The notes beneath the pieces are model-generated. The model did not search any database. It was not told the origin of the DNA and saw only the letters and a list, made by a program, of their open reading frames with translations. 64,000 nucleotides of DNA. Source: Clusia tigrina. Taxonomy: Eukaryota > Arthropoda > Insecta > Diptera > Clusiidae. The position numbers and the translations under genes were made by a program. Of the stretch, positions 36,341 to 47,203 are shown one piece after another. Each line of letters begins with the position of its first letter. The stretch's first letter is position 1. The DNA lies in contig OV050030.1 in NCBI GenBank assembly GCA_920105625.2, positions 209,544,325 to 209,608,324 of the forward strand, read 5' to 3'.

Positions 36341-37536
36341 AATTCCTAATCAAGGTTCTCCTGGGTGCAGAATTATATTCCGACCTTTAAGAATTGGCCA
36401 AATAAAGCATTCCTCTGAGCTCCCAGTCATGCAAAACACAACGCTTGGGGATGGGTGATAAGAGAAAAAATTTGTCAATACGCAACAAAGACAGCAACAT
36501 GTGCAGTCTACACTGGTTCCCTCAAGGAAACTTGGAAAAATTCTGGTTCTTGAAGGATGTGACACACCTAGCTGCAAGTTTACTACCGCCGAGCGTCGCT
36601 GTGAAGAACATTTTCTGCAAAATTATCAACGGGTTAACAACGGGCGCTTTATATTGATTGCCGTTCCAAACTACACCAAACCAACTGGGAGAATCACGGA
36701 AGTTAGCTCTGCAACGGATGATGACAATTGAACGAAAAATGATAAAAATTCTTTTCATATGGAAGATATTGACATAACTAGTATCAAGAGTCCCCACTTT
36801 TTCTACATCATGCCGTTTTGAAGCCAGACAGCTCAAAGAAAAAGCTAAGAGTTGTATTCGATGCTTAGCCAAAACATCAACCAACGTTTCTTTAAACAAC
36901 CTTTTGGCAACAGGACCAACTATCCAGCAAGATGTATTCATTATTCTTGTGAATTTCCTGCTCCCACGATTTGTCTTTACAGCTGACATTGAAAAGATGT
37001 ACCGACAAGTGCGGGTTGATAAAGACGATCAAAAGTACCAACTTTTCTGGTGGAGAGAGGATCCCTCACATCCCTTGAAGTGATATAAACTTACGACCGT
37101 CACCTACGGTACAACGTCTGCACCGTATTTGGTTATCCGCAAACTTCAGGCTCTGGCTGACGATCATGCCAACAAATACTAGGAGCAGAAGTCGTAAAAT
37201 CCAATTTTTATGTCGATGATGTGTTGAGCGGATCTGATCATCTCTCCACTGCATGTGAAAAACAGCGGCAGGGTTTCAATTTACGGAAATGGTGCGCGAA
37301 TCACCCAAGGTTATTCGAAGAAATTCCAGTCACGGACCGTGAAGTAAATATGGATTTCGGTGACGCAATAGACGACACCATCAAACCAATGGGATTGACT
37401 TGGAGCCCTTCTAATGATGGACTTTAAGGTCAAGTTCGTTGAAGTAAAATCCGGTAGGATAACAAAGCGTTCAGGCTTACAGATATTTTCCGTATTTTTG
37501 ATCCCCTCGGCTTCGTCGCGCCAGTCACGTCCACAA
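36341..37536 (+). pseudogene. pol: BEL/Pao protease end and reverse transcriptase
   Basis: The protease C-terminal block reads LGWVI-like sequence at 36445-36465. The pol linker has EGCDTPSCKFTTAERRCEEH (36560-36620). The RT reads LRVVFDA (36855), STNVSLNNLLATGPTIQQDV, FVFTADIEKMYRQVRVDKDD, YGTTSAPYLVIRKLQALADD and the catalytic NFYVDDVLSGSD-like box (37203-37235), then KWCANHPRLFEEIP and KPMGLTWSPSNDGL. The order and sequence are typical of BEL/Pao, which uses YVDD. Stops at about 37080 and 37180 among others. Confidence 0.85.
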
Positions 37537-37727
37537 GAGCGCACCAAAACGCGACTAACCTTTTTATCTGTCAAAAACAAACTGACAATCCAAAATGGTT
37601 GGTATTGCCAACATATATAACAGACATGTGTACCACCATAACAGAAAAAAAATGCGAACATTCAACATACGTAACTCACGAAAAGATGAAAATAACGGTT
37701 ATCTTTTGATCACTTCTCGTACATACG
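37537..37727 (-). mobile_element. Mariner 5'-end fragment inserted in the BEL pol
   Basis: The reverse complement matches 29796-29985, from the left end through the untranslated leader (caaccattttggattgtcag). No transposase is left. The BEL reading is interrupted between RT and RNase H here. Confidence 0.85.
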
Positions 37728-38585
37728 AGCACAAGATTGCCACAACCAGATAAGCGTTCGCTTCCTAGGTGCCAACCGAATTTCGACTATTCAGCAAGCA
37801 ACTAATCCACAACAATGGCGTCACGTGCCGTCCCAGGACAATCCCACAGACCTGGTATCAAGAGGCGTGACACCAGCTAAATTGGTAGACAACCTGTTTT
37901 GGCTATAAGGACCAAAGTTACTGCACGGATCTATGGCAATTTCGCCACTTCAACCTCCGCGAGTACAATATGCTTTGGAACTCAGACGGCAGATGAATGC
38001 AGCTATAACACTAACTACTTCCAAAGAGTCAATACCAACCTTCTGGGAAGAAATCAATTACGAGAACTCATTTCGACGCCTCCAAAGAATTGTAGCGTAT
38101 GTCATTCGTTATGTGAAACTATTAAGAAGCAAGGTGGCCCATTCAATATCACCGACAACCGAAGAAAAAGAAGCGCCTTTTACGATGACATTAAAAGTTT
38201 AGAGAGTCACTCAACTGTCAATAACACTAGCGATATCAGCGATTTGTCACCGTTTATTGATAACCAAAGCCTCGTAAGGGTTGGAGGACGTCTAGAAGCT
38301 TCTAACTTGAGCTATGACGGACAACATCTAATGTTGCTGCCATACAACAACCTTATTTCCAGAATGATTCTCGTCATGATGCATGAGAATAATTTGCATT
38401 GTGGTCCACAAGGTATGCTGTCAGCGTCAAGGCAATGATTTTGGATAATCAAAGGAAAAATAAGGGTATAAAACGTTGTGCAAAAATGCGTGATCCAAAC
38501 TTAAGTTATTCAATCAAGTGATGGGAAATTTGCCAGCAACCAGAGCCACTCCAGCCTCGACCGTTTGGCCATAGTGAACTGGATT
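37728..38585 (+). pseudogene. pol: BEL/Pao RNase H end and integrase zinc-binding part
   Basis: Reads PADLVSRG-like sequence near 37850, then LVDNLFWL, MAISPLQPPRVQYALELRRQ, EINYENSFRRLQRIVAYVIR, LSPFIDNQSLVRVGGRLEAS and LLPYNNLISRMILVMMHENN with LHCGPQGMLSASRQ (38370-38438), the H2C2-type integrase zinc region of BEL/Pao. The frame at 37899-38438 is long but shifted. The piece ends in the first catalytic motif, which should read on into DYCGPF at 44173. Confidence 0.8.
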
Positions 38586-39360
38586 GTATTTTTTTTTTAA
38601 TCTATTTATTTCCCGAATCTTTCTTTGTTAAGAAACTAACAGTAATTTTTCAAAGCAAGTTCCTCTGCTGCATCCACCATTTTTAATTTAATTAATTTTT
38701 TCCTTTTTAAGAAAAATTTATTTTAATGTAATATAAAAAATATTTAATAATTTATCGATTTCGTGGTTAGTTAAAAAAAAAAAAATGTTTTCTTCTTTAA
38801 ACAATTACTTAATTTATTCTTTGCAATTTGTTTCTCATTTCTTTATTTTAATATCACTAAATTTATTTGCTTTGTTTTTTGTGTTATTCTTCGAAATTAA
38901 TTTTTTCTTTGTTATTCTTAGTTTCAATTAATTTATATTCTTCCTATTTTATTATTTAAGAATCGCTATTTCTTTCTTAATATAGTTTCGATTGTTCAAC
39001 TTACATTATAATTCTAATACTTAATTCTATCATGGTGACCAGTGTCCTGACGACGAGTGTTGGGCAGTCGGCTGTTCTTCTAGAACTCCTTTTCCTACGA
39101 TGTTTATCCGCTTACTAAGGGGCCTTTTTTCCTGCTACGAAGTTCGTCGCACTTTTGGATTTTCAACGTTTTTTTAGAGTTTTTATTTTTTGTGGCACTT
39201 TTTAGTTGCGCTTTTCTTTTATTCAAAAAATTCCGCTCACTTTTGTGGCACTTTTTATTTTTCAGTGGCACCTTTTTTAGTTGCGGCTTTCTGTTAAATT
39301 ATCACGCACTTTTTGTAGCACTTTATTTATTCAATTTCTATCGTTTACTTTTTTACACTG

Positions 39361-39378
39361 GTCCCTGCTCGGGCGCCA
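39361..39378 (-). other. Primer-binding site, tRNA-Lys type
   Basis: TGGCGCCCGAGCAGGGAC differs in one base from the primer site of tRNA-Lys3-primed retroviruses. It overlaps the last base of the LTR, a usual errantivirus arrangement. Confidence 0.7.
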
Positions 39379-39693
39379 GTTATGTCTTTTTGAATTAAAA
39401 AGTTAAAAAAAAATATATTTTACGGCCAAAGCCTTCTTTATTGTTTTACTTCCGCTTATCAACTAACTCACAAACTTAAAATGACTTAACATTAAACCTA
39501 TATCTGCAAATGTATTGGTGCACGCGCTGCTGAATTTTCCTGTTGACGTCGCTTACCTGCGACTGTTGCACTTTTTGGTGGGAACGCGGTTCAGCGGATT
39601 CCAGGCATCAAATTACGTCTGGTTGGTTGCAGGCGCGTATAGCGAGCATGTAGAATTTGGTGATAAGTATTTTCAATAAGATATGTGTTAACT
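39378..39693 (-). repeat. Errantivirus-type LTR
   Basis: On the minus strand it begins AGTTAACACATATC and ends AAGACATAACT, so the ends are inverted (AGTTA/TAACT) as in gypsy errantiviruses. An AATAAAG polyadenylation signal lies about 60 bases before the end, and the primer-binding site follows directly. Confidence 0.7.
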
Positions 39694-41503
39694 TATATGA
39701 GCCCTTTGAGCCACACCTTATCAAAGGCTTGCGTAATGTCAAGGAATGCAGCAGAGCAGGATTTATTTTGTTCGAATGTTGAGCATATAACTCTTACTAT
39801 GCGATGCATTTGCTCTATCGTTCCATGCTTTTTACGGAAGCCGAACTGGTATTGGGGAATTACATTGTTTTTATTTAAATACTGGAAGACCTGCCGATGA
39901 ACTATTTTTTCGAAGATTTTAGATAAGGTGGGCAGTAAACTAATGGGTCTATAGGAAAAATCCTGTATAACATCCTTTCCTGGCTTCGGGATCATTATTA
40001 TTTTCGAAATCTTCCAGCATTGAGGATAGTGCCCAGTGCGTAAAATAGCGTTGAATACTTTGACTAAGTTAGATACAGCTATATGAGGTAATTCTTTTAT
40101 CATGTTTGCTGACATCTGATCCATTCCTGGTTCTTATTTAAGATTTAAGTCTTTAATGATTTTATTTACCTCCTTCCTTGAAGTTTTCAGGCGCTCACTG
40201 TTGCCACTATTCTGTATTTCATTAGGTTCAAACGATATAATGGGGGTATTTGGACTGAAGACTTTACTCAGGTGATGTGCGAAGGCAGTGCATTTTTCAT
40301 CATCGCTTTTAGCCCATGTGCCATTATCTTTACGAAGTGGTGACTTATGATGTGTTAGACCTTTGAACTTCTTAGTAGCACGTCACAATGAATACTCATT
40401 GTCGCCATGAGGACTTAAACTTCCAAAATAGTCTGCAACTGATTTTTGGTGTTTCTGCTTCAATATGTTTTGTAGTTTACGAGTGCAACACGCGAGTTCA
40501 CTGTTCAATTTTGGTGACCGATTATTTTGCCATTCTCTTCTAAGACGTCACTTTTCTTTAACCAGTTTTTCCACATCACTAGGACGGTACAATAGTGGAG
40601 GTTTTTGTGTTACGGGTGTGGTGGATGAATATGCGGCTTCCTTTAAAACATTTACCAGGTGATTCAGGTATCTTCGTTGTCACGATCATCTTTTAGGGAG
40701 GCTTTATAGTTAATGTGGATACTTATAATTTTTTTGTATTTAAGCCGGTCAGTGCATCTATTTGTCAGGTAAACAGAGTTGGAATCTGACGACACTGATC
40801 AGGTTTTCAGATGAATGAAGGTTGGCGAGTGGTCAGACGCACGATCAACTGAAGCGTAATGTTTACCTTTTTTATATTTCTAATCACAACCTCATAGACG
40901 GTTTGGTCTTTTGTTGATATCAGACGGCCAGTAGGTTGGCTCTCCGTTTGATATAACCTCTAGACCCAAGGTACTTATGGCATCATAAAGTTGTCTACCT
41001 TTCGGTGAGACAACGCGGGATCCCCAGAATGAATGCTTTACATTGAAATCATCGGCTACAATGAACTTCTTCCCGAGTGATGTAAGAAAGCGTTGGAAGC
41101 TTCAATTGAAAATCTTGGTGTACAGTAGATGGCAGATATGGTGATATTTCCTTCAAATAGTTTGATGTTAGTTGCTTGCATGTAGACTTCGCTGACTTCT
41201 TCAAGGACTACATGCTTAATTCTACTACGTATAAGTATTCCACTTCCTCCGCGCGCTCTATCGTTTGGATGTTTTGAATCGTAAAATGTATATCCTGTAA
41301 TTCTAAAGTTGTTTTTTGTTGATAAGTAGGTTTCAGATATTAGCATTATATCTATTTGTTGAGCTGTCAGAAAGTCAGCCAGTTCCAATTTATGGTTCGT
41401 AAGACCGTTTGCGTTCCAAAGCATAATTTCAACGATAAATTCATGCCTTGGAAAGAATTTTTTGCAGCACCGACTCTTGCGTTTTCATCATTTGTTGCAT
41501 CAT
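39694..41503 (-). pseudogene. LINE C ORF1 end and ORF2 (endonuclease, RT start)
   Basis: ORF1 ends KILSKA with TGA overlapping ATG of ORF2 near 41436. The endonuclease reads LWNANGLTNHKLELADFLTA, DIMLISETYLSTKNN, RARGGSGILIRSRIKHV to 41056, then degraded (LGTLMTSI-like) to about 40850. The RT part from 40124 has ELPHIAVSNLVKVFNAILRT, IIMIPKPGKD, YRPISLLPTLSKIFEKIV, QFGFRKKHGTIEQMHRI and AAFLDITQAFDKVWLKGL, ending at the LTR. The FADD box and all downstream sequence are absent. Confidence 0.8.
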
Positions 41504-42657
41504 GGTTGGTTGGTTTCAGTGGCTGATCCAAGTCGGTCCTCACATGGATCACAATTATCGCCTTAGCGACGTTTTGATACCACAACCTCTCCTAACGTCG
41601 GAGAAAACGATGGGTTGTTCACTAAATCCACTTTGTGGAGTTTAGGTACACCCGAGAGATCGGATAAACTCGCTAGGAAATAGTTTCCTAGTGTTATATT
41701 TCTTGCGGCCGCCAGAGCCGGGCATTCGCAAAGAAAATGGATTAAGGTTTCCTTCTCTTCTGAATTTCCACAACTTCTACAATGGGTATTGTACGGTCTC
41801 TGCAATTTCTCTGCATGAGTACCCACGAGCCAGTGACCCGTAAAGGCCGCCGTAAAGGCCGTCTGCGCGCCAATTCATCAGCCTTCTCATTTCCATCTAT
41901 ATTTCTGTGTCCGGGGACCCAGATGATTGTGATGTCAGCATGGTGACCTAGCGCCCTAAGTTCCTCCCTGCACTGTCTGACCAGTTTGGAGTTGATGGTG
42001 TTTGATTGTAGGGCTTTTATGGCAGCCTGGCTGTCCACAAAAATAGCAACCGTGCTCCTCTGCCCTTCTCTAATGTGGTGGGTCATCTGTCGACATGCCT
42101 CTCTGATCGCGAGTACTTCCGCCTGAAAAACTGTAGCTGTATCGGGTAGGCGTGTACAGTAGTTAATGTTAGCGTGCGGAGAAAGGACCCCCGCCCCCAC
42201 GCCCAGGTCCATTGTTGACCCGTCCGTATAAATGGGTATATCGTACTCCACTTGGAGTTTCCTTTTCGACCACAATTTTCTTGAGGGAAATCTAACCTTG
42301 AAGTCCAGTTGTGGTACTATGTAATCTGTCGTCATTTGTGTTAATTCCCTCGGCACTGTGTATAGCACCTTACCATGACCGTACGTTCGCTCAGACCAGC
42401 AGTTTATCGCTTTTAACCTTAGCGTACTGTTGCAGGCTACGTTCTTAATGTACAGGTCGATAGGGAGGATGTGTAGCAATACGTTGAGTGCCTCCGCTGG
42501 ACACGTTCTCAGGCTCCCTACAATGCCAGCGGCAGCTGTTCTTTGAACTCTACTAAGTCTCTGAACGTTATAACCCTTGTCTAGAGCTGGCCACCAGACT
42601 ATTGAACCGTAAGTTAGTATTGGACGCACGATTGCTTCATACATCCAGTGAGTGATA
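41504..42657 (-). mobile_element. LOA-clade LINE fragment (5' truncated) inserted in LINE C
   Basis: Flanked by an exact 12-bp duplication ttgttgcatcat (41492-41503 and 42658-42669). The 3' end on the minus strand has an accaaccaacc short repeat instead of poly-A, as known for LOA/I-type elements. Confidence 0.8.
41563..42644 (-). pseudogene. LOA ORF2 C-terminal part with RNase H
   Basis: MYEAIVRPILTYGSIVWWPA follows RT. A full RNase H domain comes next: PIYTDGSTMDLGVGAGVLSP (first Asp), VFQAEVLAIREACRQM (Glu), VAIFVDSQAAIKALQS (Asp) and IIWVPGHRNIDGNEKADELA (His, Asp), all catalytic residues present. After a frameshift near 41830 the C-terminal CRSCGNSEEKETLIHFLCEC motif follows to 41563. 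LINE RNase H domains remove RNA from the first DNA strand. RT is missing because of 5' truncation. Confidence 0.85.
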
Positions 42658-43766
42658 TTGTTGCATCATAGTCATCATACCTTGCATAGATGTCATAAAT
42701 GTGTTAAGAGTTTGCATTAAGTTCTGCTGGTCAGTACTGAATATGCCACTTGGTGTATCACTTTGTTGTATAGCACCTTTGGCAACATCAGAATAACTCT
42801 CGTGCTGGTGGTTCTCGTGTAAGGGACCAAAAGTAGTTTGTCATTTTGATGAGTAGCTAGATGTCGATTTGAGGATGACCGATTTCTCCACTCGCTTGCG
42901 TATACTGAGCAGCCTCTATAATTTGCCGTATGGTTACCTCCGCAATTACTGCATTTTTTCACTGCGTGATCTCCCTTTTTTTTATGACAATCTTTAGATG
43001 CATGTATATCTCCACATACACACAGACCGCACGTAGAGTACAGTATGCTTTAGTGTGCCCATATTCCTGGCAGTTATGGCACTGTACCGGACCAGTTTTC
43101 TTTCTAGGCTCTTCTACAATAATTTTGCGGAGCATCAGATAATTTAATGCGTAGATGGGGTGAGAAATTTGTTCAATTTAATTTTCTCTGGTTCTACCTT
43201 AAATAAGGGTTGCGGCACTTTGTTACGATTGCGTATGTTAAAAGCTGATTTGACCGCATATCCCTCATCTTTTAGAGAAGCTGTAATTTCGTCATTGCCA
43301 ACAGAATGATCTATGCTTTTGATGACAACTGTTAACCCTTTGGCAGACTTCATTTGATATGTGTAATAGTTTCTTTTACTAGAATCGAAATCTTTTATCA
43401 ATTTGTATCTTGGTCTTCTCATGTATGGTCCCTTTTAACAGAGGAATAACATGAAATTGTCCGGTTTGAATTTTTCCTCGCGTCATATGTGAAATAGTTG
43501 CTCAGTGAATGTGACCGAGTGCGTACAATACCTAAAGGTATATCAGATAAAGAGGAGTTACTTATCGGCTCTGCTAATGTCTCTGTAGTGTTATTCGTTG
43601 TACAGTTGAGTTGTACAAGGTCGTTACCATTAATTGTTTCTGTTTTATTTTTAGATTCCAAGTTTTCGTCGACGATTTGGTGTTTAGAGTTTTTTTTTAT
43701 TATTTGATTTTGTGTTTTCCATTTGATACCCACGAGTGTAGGGGATTTGTATGTCCACCACATCAT
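42658..43766 (-). pseudogene. LINE C ORF1 main part
   Basis: MMWWTYKSPTLVGIKWKTQN opens the frame. After shifts come YTYQMKSAKGLTVVIKSIDH (RRM-like, 43300-43390), KSAFNIRNRNKVPQPLFKVE, and Cys/His knuckles with CSNCGGNHTANYRGC (42920-42960). It ends at MTSMQGMMTMMQQ, and the last residues lie beyond the LOA insertion. Binds LINE RNA. Confidence 0.75.
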
Positions 43767-43900
43767 AACCCCGATAATATGGCAAGGTCATAGTTCCACT
43801 CCGAGGCGAGCAGGTATCGGAGAGGCTCCGTTCTAATACAGCTTTCGTATCCCTCCGCCGCAAAGAGATTCGACGGCACGGTTCGCGTAACACCGCGGAT

Positions 43901-44172
43901 TAAGGGAGTGCTTTCAATTTGCAACACTTCATTTCAGCCGCCCCCAGCATGGGAAACGGACTCTGCACAAGACGCCGCTAAAGATAGAGATCACGAGCCT
44001 GGATTTCCGCCTACTCACATCACTTAAGACTTATCGGTTGATAAAATGTCATGGCCCATGTGACACCACGTGGAGGTTGTGAATGCTTGAGGTGCACCTG
44101 CAAGGATCATGCACACCTCTCCCAAGTGGGATGTAATCAGAAAATTTACCTTCCAAATCCAACCCCGTCACC
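43901..44172. other. Unassigned GC-richer stretch before BEL piece 2
   Basis: No coding block recognised. It may be the 5' UTR of LINE C or extra BEL sequence; base composition is higher in GC than the neighbours. Confidence 0.4.
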
Positions 44173-44538
44173 TGGATTATTGCGGACCATTTTGGGAAAA
44201 TTATAAAATTCTTAACCACACAAAGCTTACATCGCAGTCTTTTCCTTCTTCGAAACAAACGCAGTTCACCTAGAGGTCGTAACCGAATTGACGACCGAAG
44301 CATTTATCGGAGCACTGAAATGCTTCACATCTCGCCGCGGACGGTGTGATACTATATATTATGACAATGCAACCAATTTCGTCAGCGCAAGTAACTATCT
44401 GAAGGTGCTAAACGATGTCTTCTAAAATACGTTACCGACCGTGGAATAAACTTTAATTTTATTCCTCCTAGAGCTCCACATTTTGGAGGCTTATGGGAAG
44501 CAGCGGTTAAATCCGCCAAGCATTTGCATACAAGTTTG
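44173..44538 (+). pseudogene. pol: BEL/Pao piece 2: integrase catalytic core
   Basis: Reads DYCGPFWENYKI (first catalytic Asp), then ETNAVHLEVVTELTTEAFIG, RRGRCDTIYYDNATNFV (second Asp) and, after a one-base break, PRAPHFGGLWEAAVKSAKHL (catalytic Glu). This is the DDE core that inserts element DNA. It joins 38585 on the left and 54270 on the right, in frame across both nested insertions. Confidence 0.88.
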
Positions 44539-44909
44539 TTTGAACAGTGCGGACGCGATTTCATACGTGCTACGTGATTGAGAAGGTTTTTCACTTTGTT
44601 TAAACTGAATTCCTTCTTTAAACTTCGCGATATATACGCTAATACAAAAGTGCAATTTATTTATATAATTTAACCATATTTTATTCTGCAAGAACAGATT
44701 AAAAGTGAAGTGTAAAATTCAAAAAACATTTCAAAAACAACATCATTAAAAATAAGTGCGCGCCAAAAAACAACTAGCAGGAGTTGCCACCTGTGTCAGT
44801 ATTCTAAGAAGATTGGTGATGCCACTTAATTTTAATTTATTTAAATTTAAAATTCCTCAGAGTGGCATTTGAGCCATTTATTATTAATATTTCATTTTCT
44901 CAACTCCTA

Positions 44910-46407
44910 ATGAGTTTCCCGAATATAAACAAACTTACAAACATCAGAAATGCTTATGTGACGGTGGCTGCTGAAGATTGCTGCAAAAACAAACAAGAAA
45001 TAACTAAGGATAACTTGTACCTAACAACCAAGCCAATAAGTCGGGCTCGTTCATGTTCTCCTGCATTAATGTTAAACAGCGAATCTACACCTACAATTGC
45101 GCCAGTAAGTAAGTTAGTCATGCCAGCCCCACAAGCAAACGAAAAAAACAACAAAAATTAATCTAACTAACCTCACAACTGGAGTATCGCTTAAAATTAC
45201 ACCCCCAGTGAATTGTCCGGAAAAATCAAAAATTCAAGTGGGATTGGACAGATATATATCCGTGCTAAACGGGGACGAAGCCCAACATTTTCGAAGATCG
45301 CTTCAATGGTAAAAGTACCCAAAGATGGAAATGCAGACATCCCAAGTTCCCAAAATCGTTTCGCAATTCTAGAAGATGATACGAATGATTCTAGCACTCT
45401 GAAAAGGTCGAGTAAACCACCCCCGATTTATTTGAGGGAGCGTAACTCTAAGAGCTAATAAAGAGCTTAATATCATTAATTGGTGAAAAGGCGTTCTACG
45501 TAACTCCAATAAAACGTGGTAACATTTTAGAAACGAAAATCCAGGTAAACCAGGAAAATGATTACCGTAAAATTGTGTCAGATTTTGAAGAACAAAACAA
45601 AAATTTCTTCACTTACCAGCTAAAAAGCGCTAAGGGTCTACAGATTGTTGTAAAAGCCATTGACTCCTGCGTGGCTCCAGAAGAGGTAAGGGAGGCTTGC
45701 AAATCAATGGCTTTAAAGTTAAAAATGTTACCAGCATCAGAAACAGAGACGGAGTCCCACAACCACTATTTCGGGTGGAACTAGAACCGGGTGATATGAA
45801 ACTGAAGAAGAACGAACCTCACCCCATTTATAACCTAAAATTTTTGTTGCACCGTAGAGTTATTGTAGAAGAACCGCATAAACGTGCAAGATCCGTTCAA
45901 TGCCTGAACTGCCAACAATTTGGCCATACTAAGACTTACTGCAAGTTACGCTCCTTTTGCGTAGTGTGTGGGGACCTACATGGTACCGCCAAATGTGTCA
46001 AACCAAAAGATGACCCAAAAATAAAAAAATGTGGCAATTGCGGTGGAAACCACACTCCCAACTATAGGGGCTGCCCTGTTTACGCGCACGTATATCGATC
46101 TTTGACCAAAAAACCTATTCCTACATCCACTCTGCCTATAAATCTGCTTACCTCAAATTTCCCAGAGTCAGCCCAACCATCTACCAGTCAATTTTCTTAC
46201 GCAAATGTTTTAAAGTCTAGCCAGACTATAGTGCAAAAAGAGCTACCAGCAAACGATATCCACAGCTTTAATTTTAGTAGTCTTCAAGCTTTAATAGAGA
46301 CTTTAATTCAGTCAGTAAATAGTTTTACAACCAACATGACCTGCATGATGCAGAAAATGTCGAAAATGCAATCTACACTGCTGCAGGCGGTATTAAACAA
46401 ACCATGA
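44910..46407 (+). pseudogene. LINE J1 copy 1 ORF1
   Basis: ATG 44910 opens MSFPNINKLTNIRNAYV. Next come KPPPIYLRERNS (45418-45455), the RRM-like FFTYQLKSAKGLQIVVKAID (45604-45665), FRVELEPGDMKLKKNEPHPI, then knuckles CLNCQQFGHTKTYC, CVVCGDLHGTAKC and CGNCGGNHTPNYRGC (45900-46080), and a C-terminal MMQKMSKMQSTLLQAVLNKP. The stop TGA overlaps the ORF2 ATG (ATGA at 46404-46407). Frameshifts at about 45150, 45290, 45460 and 45720. Confidence 0.85.
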
Positions 46408-47002
46408 GCCTAAAAATCTGTTTCTGGAACGCAAACGGCATCCGCCAACATAAAAACACACTGGAATATTTCCTATTTGATAAACAAATTGACGTAATGA
46501 GACACATTTGACGTCTAGAAACTTTCAAAATAAATGGATACACTTCATACGACACCAAGGACACCCGATAAAGTCGCGACTCAAACACTATTCTCTGGGA
46601 GACACTCGTGAGGATTACCTTCAGGCAACAAATATTTGCGTCGAAAATTTCCACCAGGACTGGTGATTTCATCGATTTATTCTCCTCCCAGATTTTCAAT
46701 CACAGAAAGTCAATACAGTAAATCACTAGGACCACGTTTTCTGGCAGCTCCTGATTACAACGCTAAGCTTACTTTCTGGGGATCACGGCTAATCACCCCG
46801 AAGGGACGTGTTCTGTTTGATACAATTACTAAAATGGGGTTAAAAGTAATTTCATGCGGACAACCAACCTACTGGCCATCAGATCCAAAAAAGACTCCAG
46901 ATGTTATTGATTTTGGAGTGGTAAAGGGCGTTCCCAGCGAAATGTTTCTAGTTGAGGCCTCACTAGAATTATCTTCAGATCATTCTCCCACTATTGTTAC
47001 CA
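46404..47002 (+). pseudogene. LINE J1 copy 1 ORF2, endonuclease part
   Basis: Starts MSLKICFWNANGIRQHKN. The frame is disturbed by small deletions between 46490 and 46690, then reads FLAAPDYNAKLTFWGSR, KGRVLFDTITKMGLKVISC, GQPTYWPSDPKKTPDVIDF and LELSSDHSPTIVT, where LINE J2 interrupts it at 47003. Metal-binding Asn/Asp and His of the APE fold are present. Confidence 0.85.
46993..47002 (+). repeat. Target site duplication, left copy
   Basis: attgttacca, repeated exactly at 51721-51730. The uninterrupted J1 copy has this sequence once (complement near 61755-61764). Confidence 0.95.
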
Positions 47003-47203
47003 AGAAAGTTTTGAACAGTGCAGACGTGTTTAAGCTCGCTCCGCAAAAATTAATTGTTCAATACAAATTTATTAAGTTAAAGTAACTTAAGTTGTAAAGA
47101 AAAAGTGCAATAGTGCAGTGATCGACTAGAACGAATCTACCGGTCACTTACTGGGACACATCTTTTAAAATAGAATAAAATAAGAACAAATCACAAATTT
47201 ATA

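Larger units (their letters stand above)
35700..38585 (+). mobile_element. BEL/Pao retrotransposon, piece 1 (gag, PR, RT, RNase H, integrase start)
   Basis: This is the 5' piece of one BEL/Pao element whose remainder is at 44173-44538 and 54270-55877. It is interrupted by a mariner end at 37537-37727. No LTR is seen: the 5' end is lost against the RTE LINE. The break at 38585 falls inside the integrase motif that continues at 44173 (tggatt is present at both edges). Confidence 0.85.
38586..39693 (-). mobile_element. Errantivirus 5' LTR plus leader, truncated
   Basis: A 316-bp LTR (39378-39693), a tRNA-Lys-type primer site, and a 780-base A-rich leader with several gtgccac repeats (minus aaagtgccac). 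It ends at 38586 right after a possible gag start (ATG 38680, MVDAAEELALKNY). The rest of the element is missing. Confidence 0.7.
39694..43900 (-). mobile_element. Jockey-type LINE C, 3' end replaced by errantivirus LTR
   Basis: ORF1 lies at 42670-43766 and continues at 41430-41503; ORF2 runs from 41430 to 39694 and stops after AFDKVWLKGL of the RT where the LTR begins. An LOA fragment is inserted in ORF1 at 41504-42657 with a 12-bp target duplication. Bases 43767-43900 and on are probably its 5' UTR. Confidence 0.8.

Noticed and set aside
37311..37661. 116-residue minus-strand frame
   Set aside because: It runs through the inverted mariner end and antisense BEL RT; a chance frame.
38580..44178. 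tggatt on both sides of the block as a 6-bp target duplication of one insertion
   Set aside because: The block holds two or three different elements with no matching ends at 38586 and 44172, so a single insertion with this duplication cannot be supported; it may be chance.
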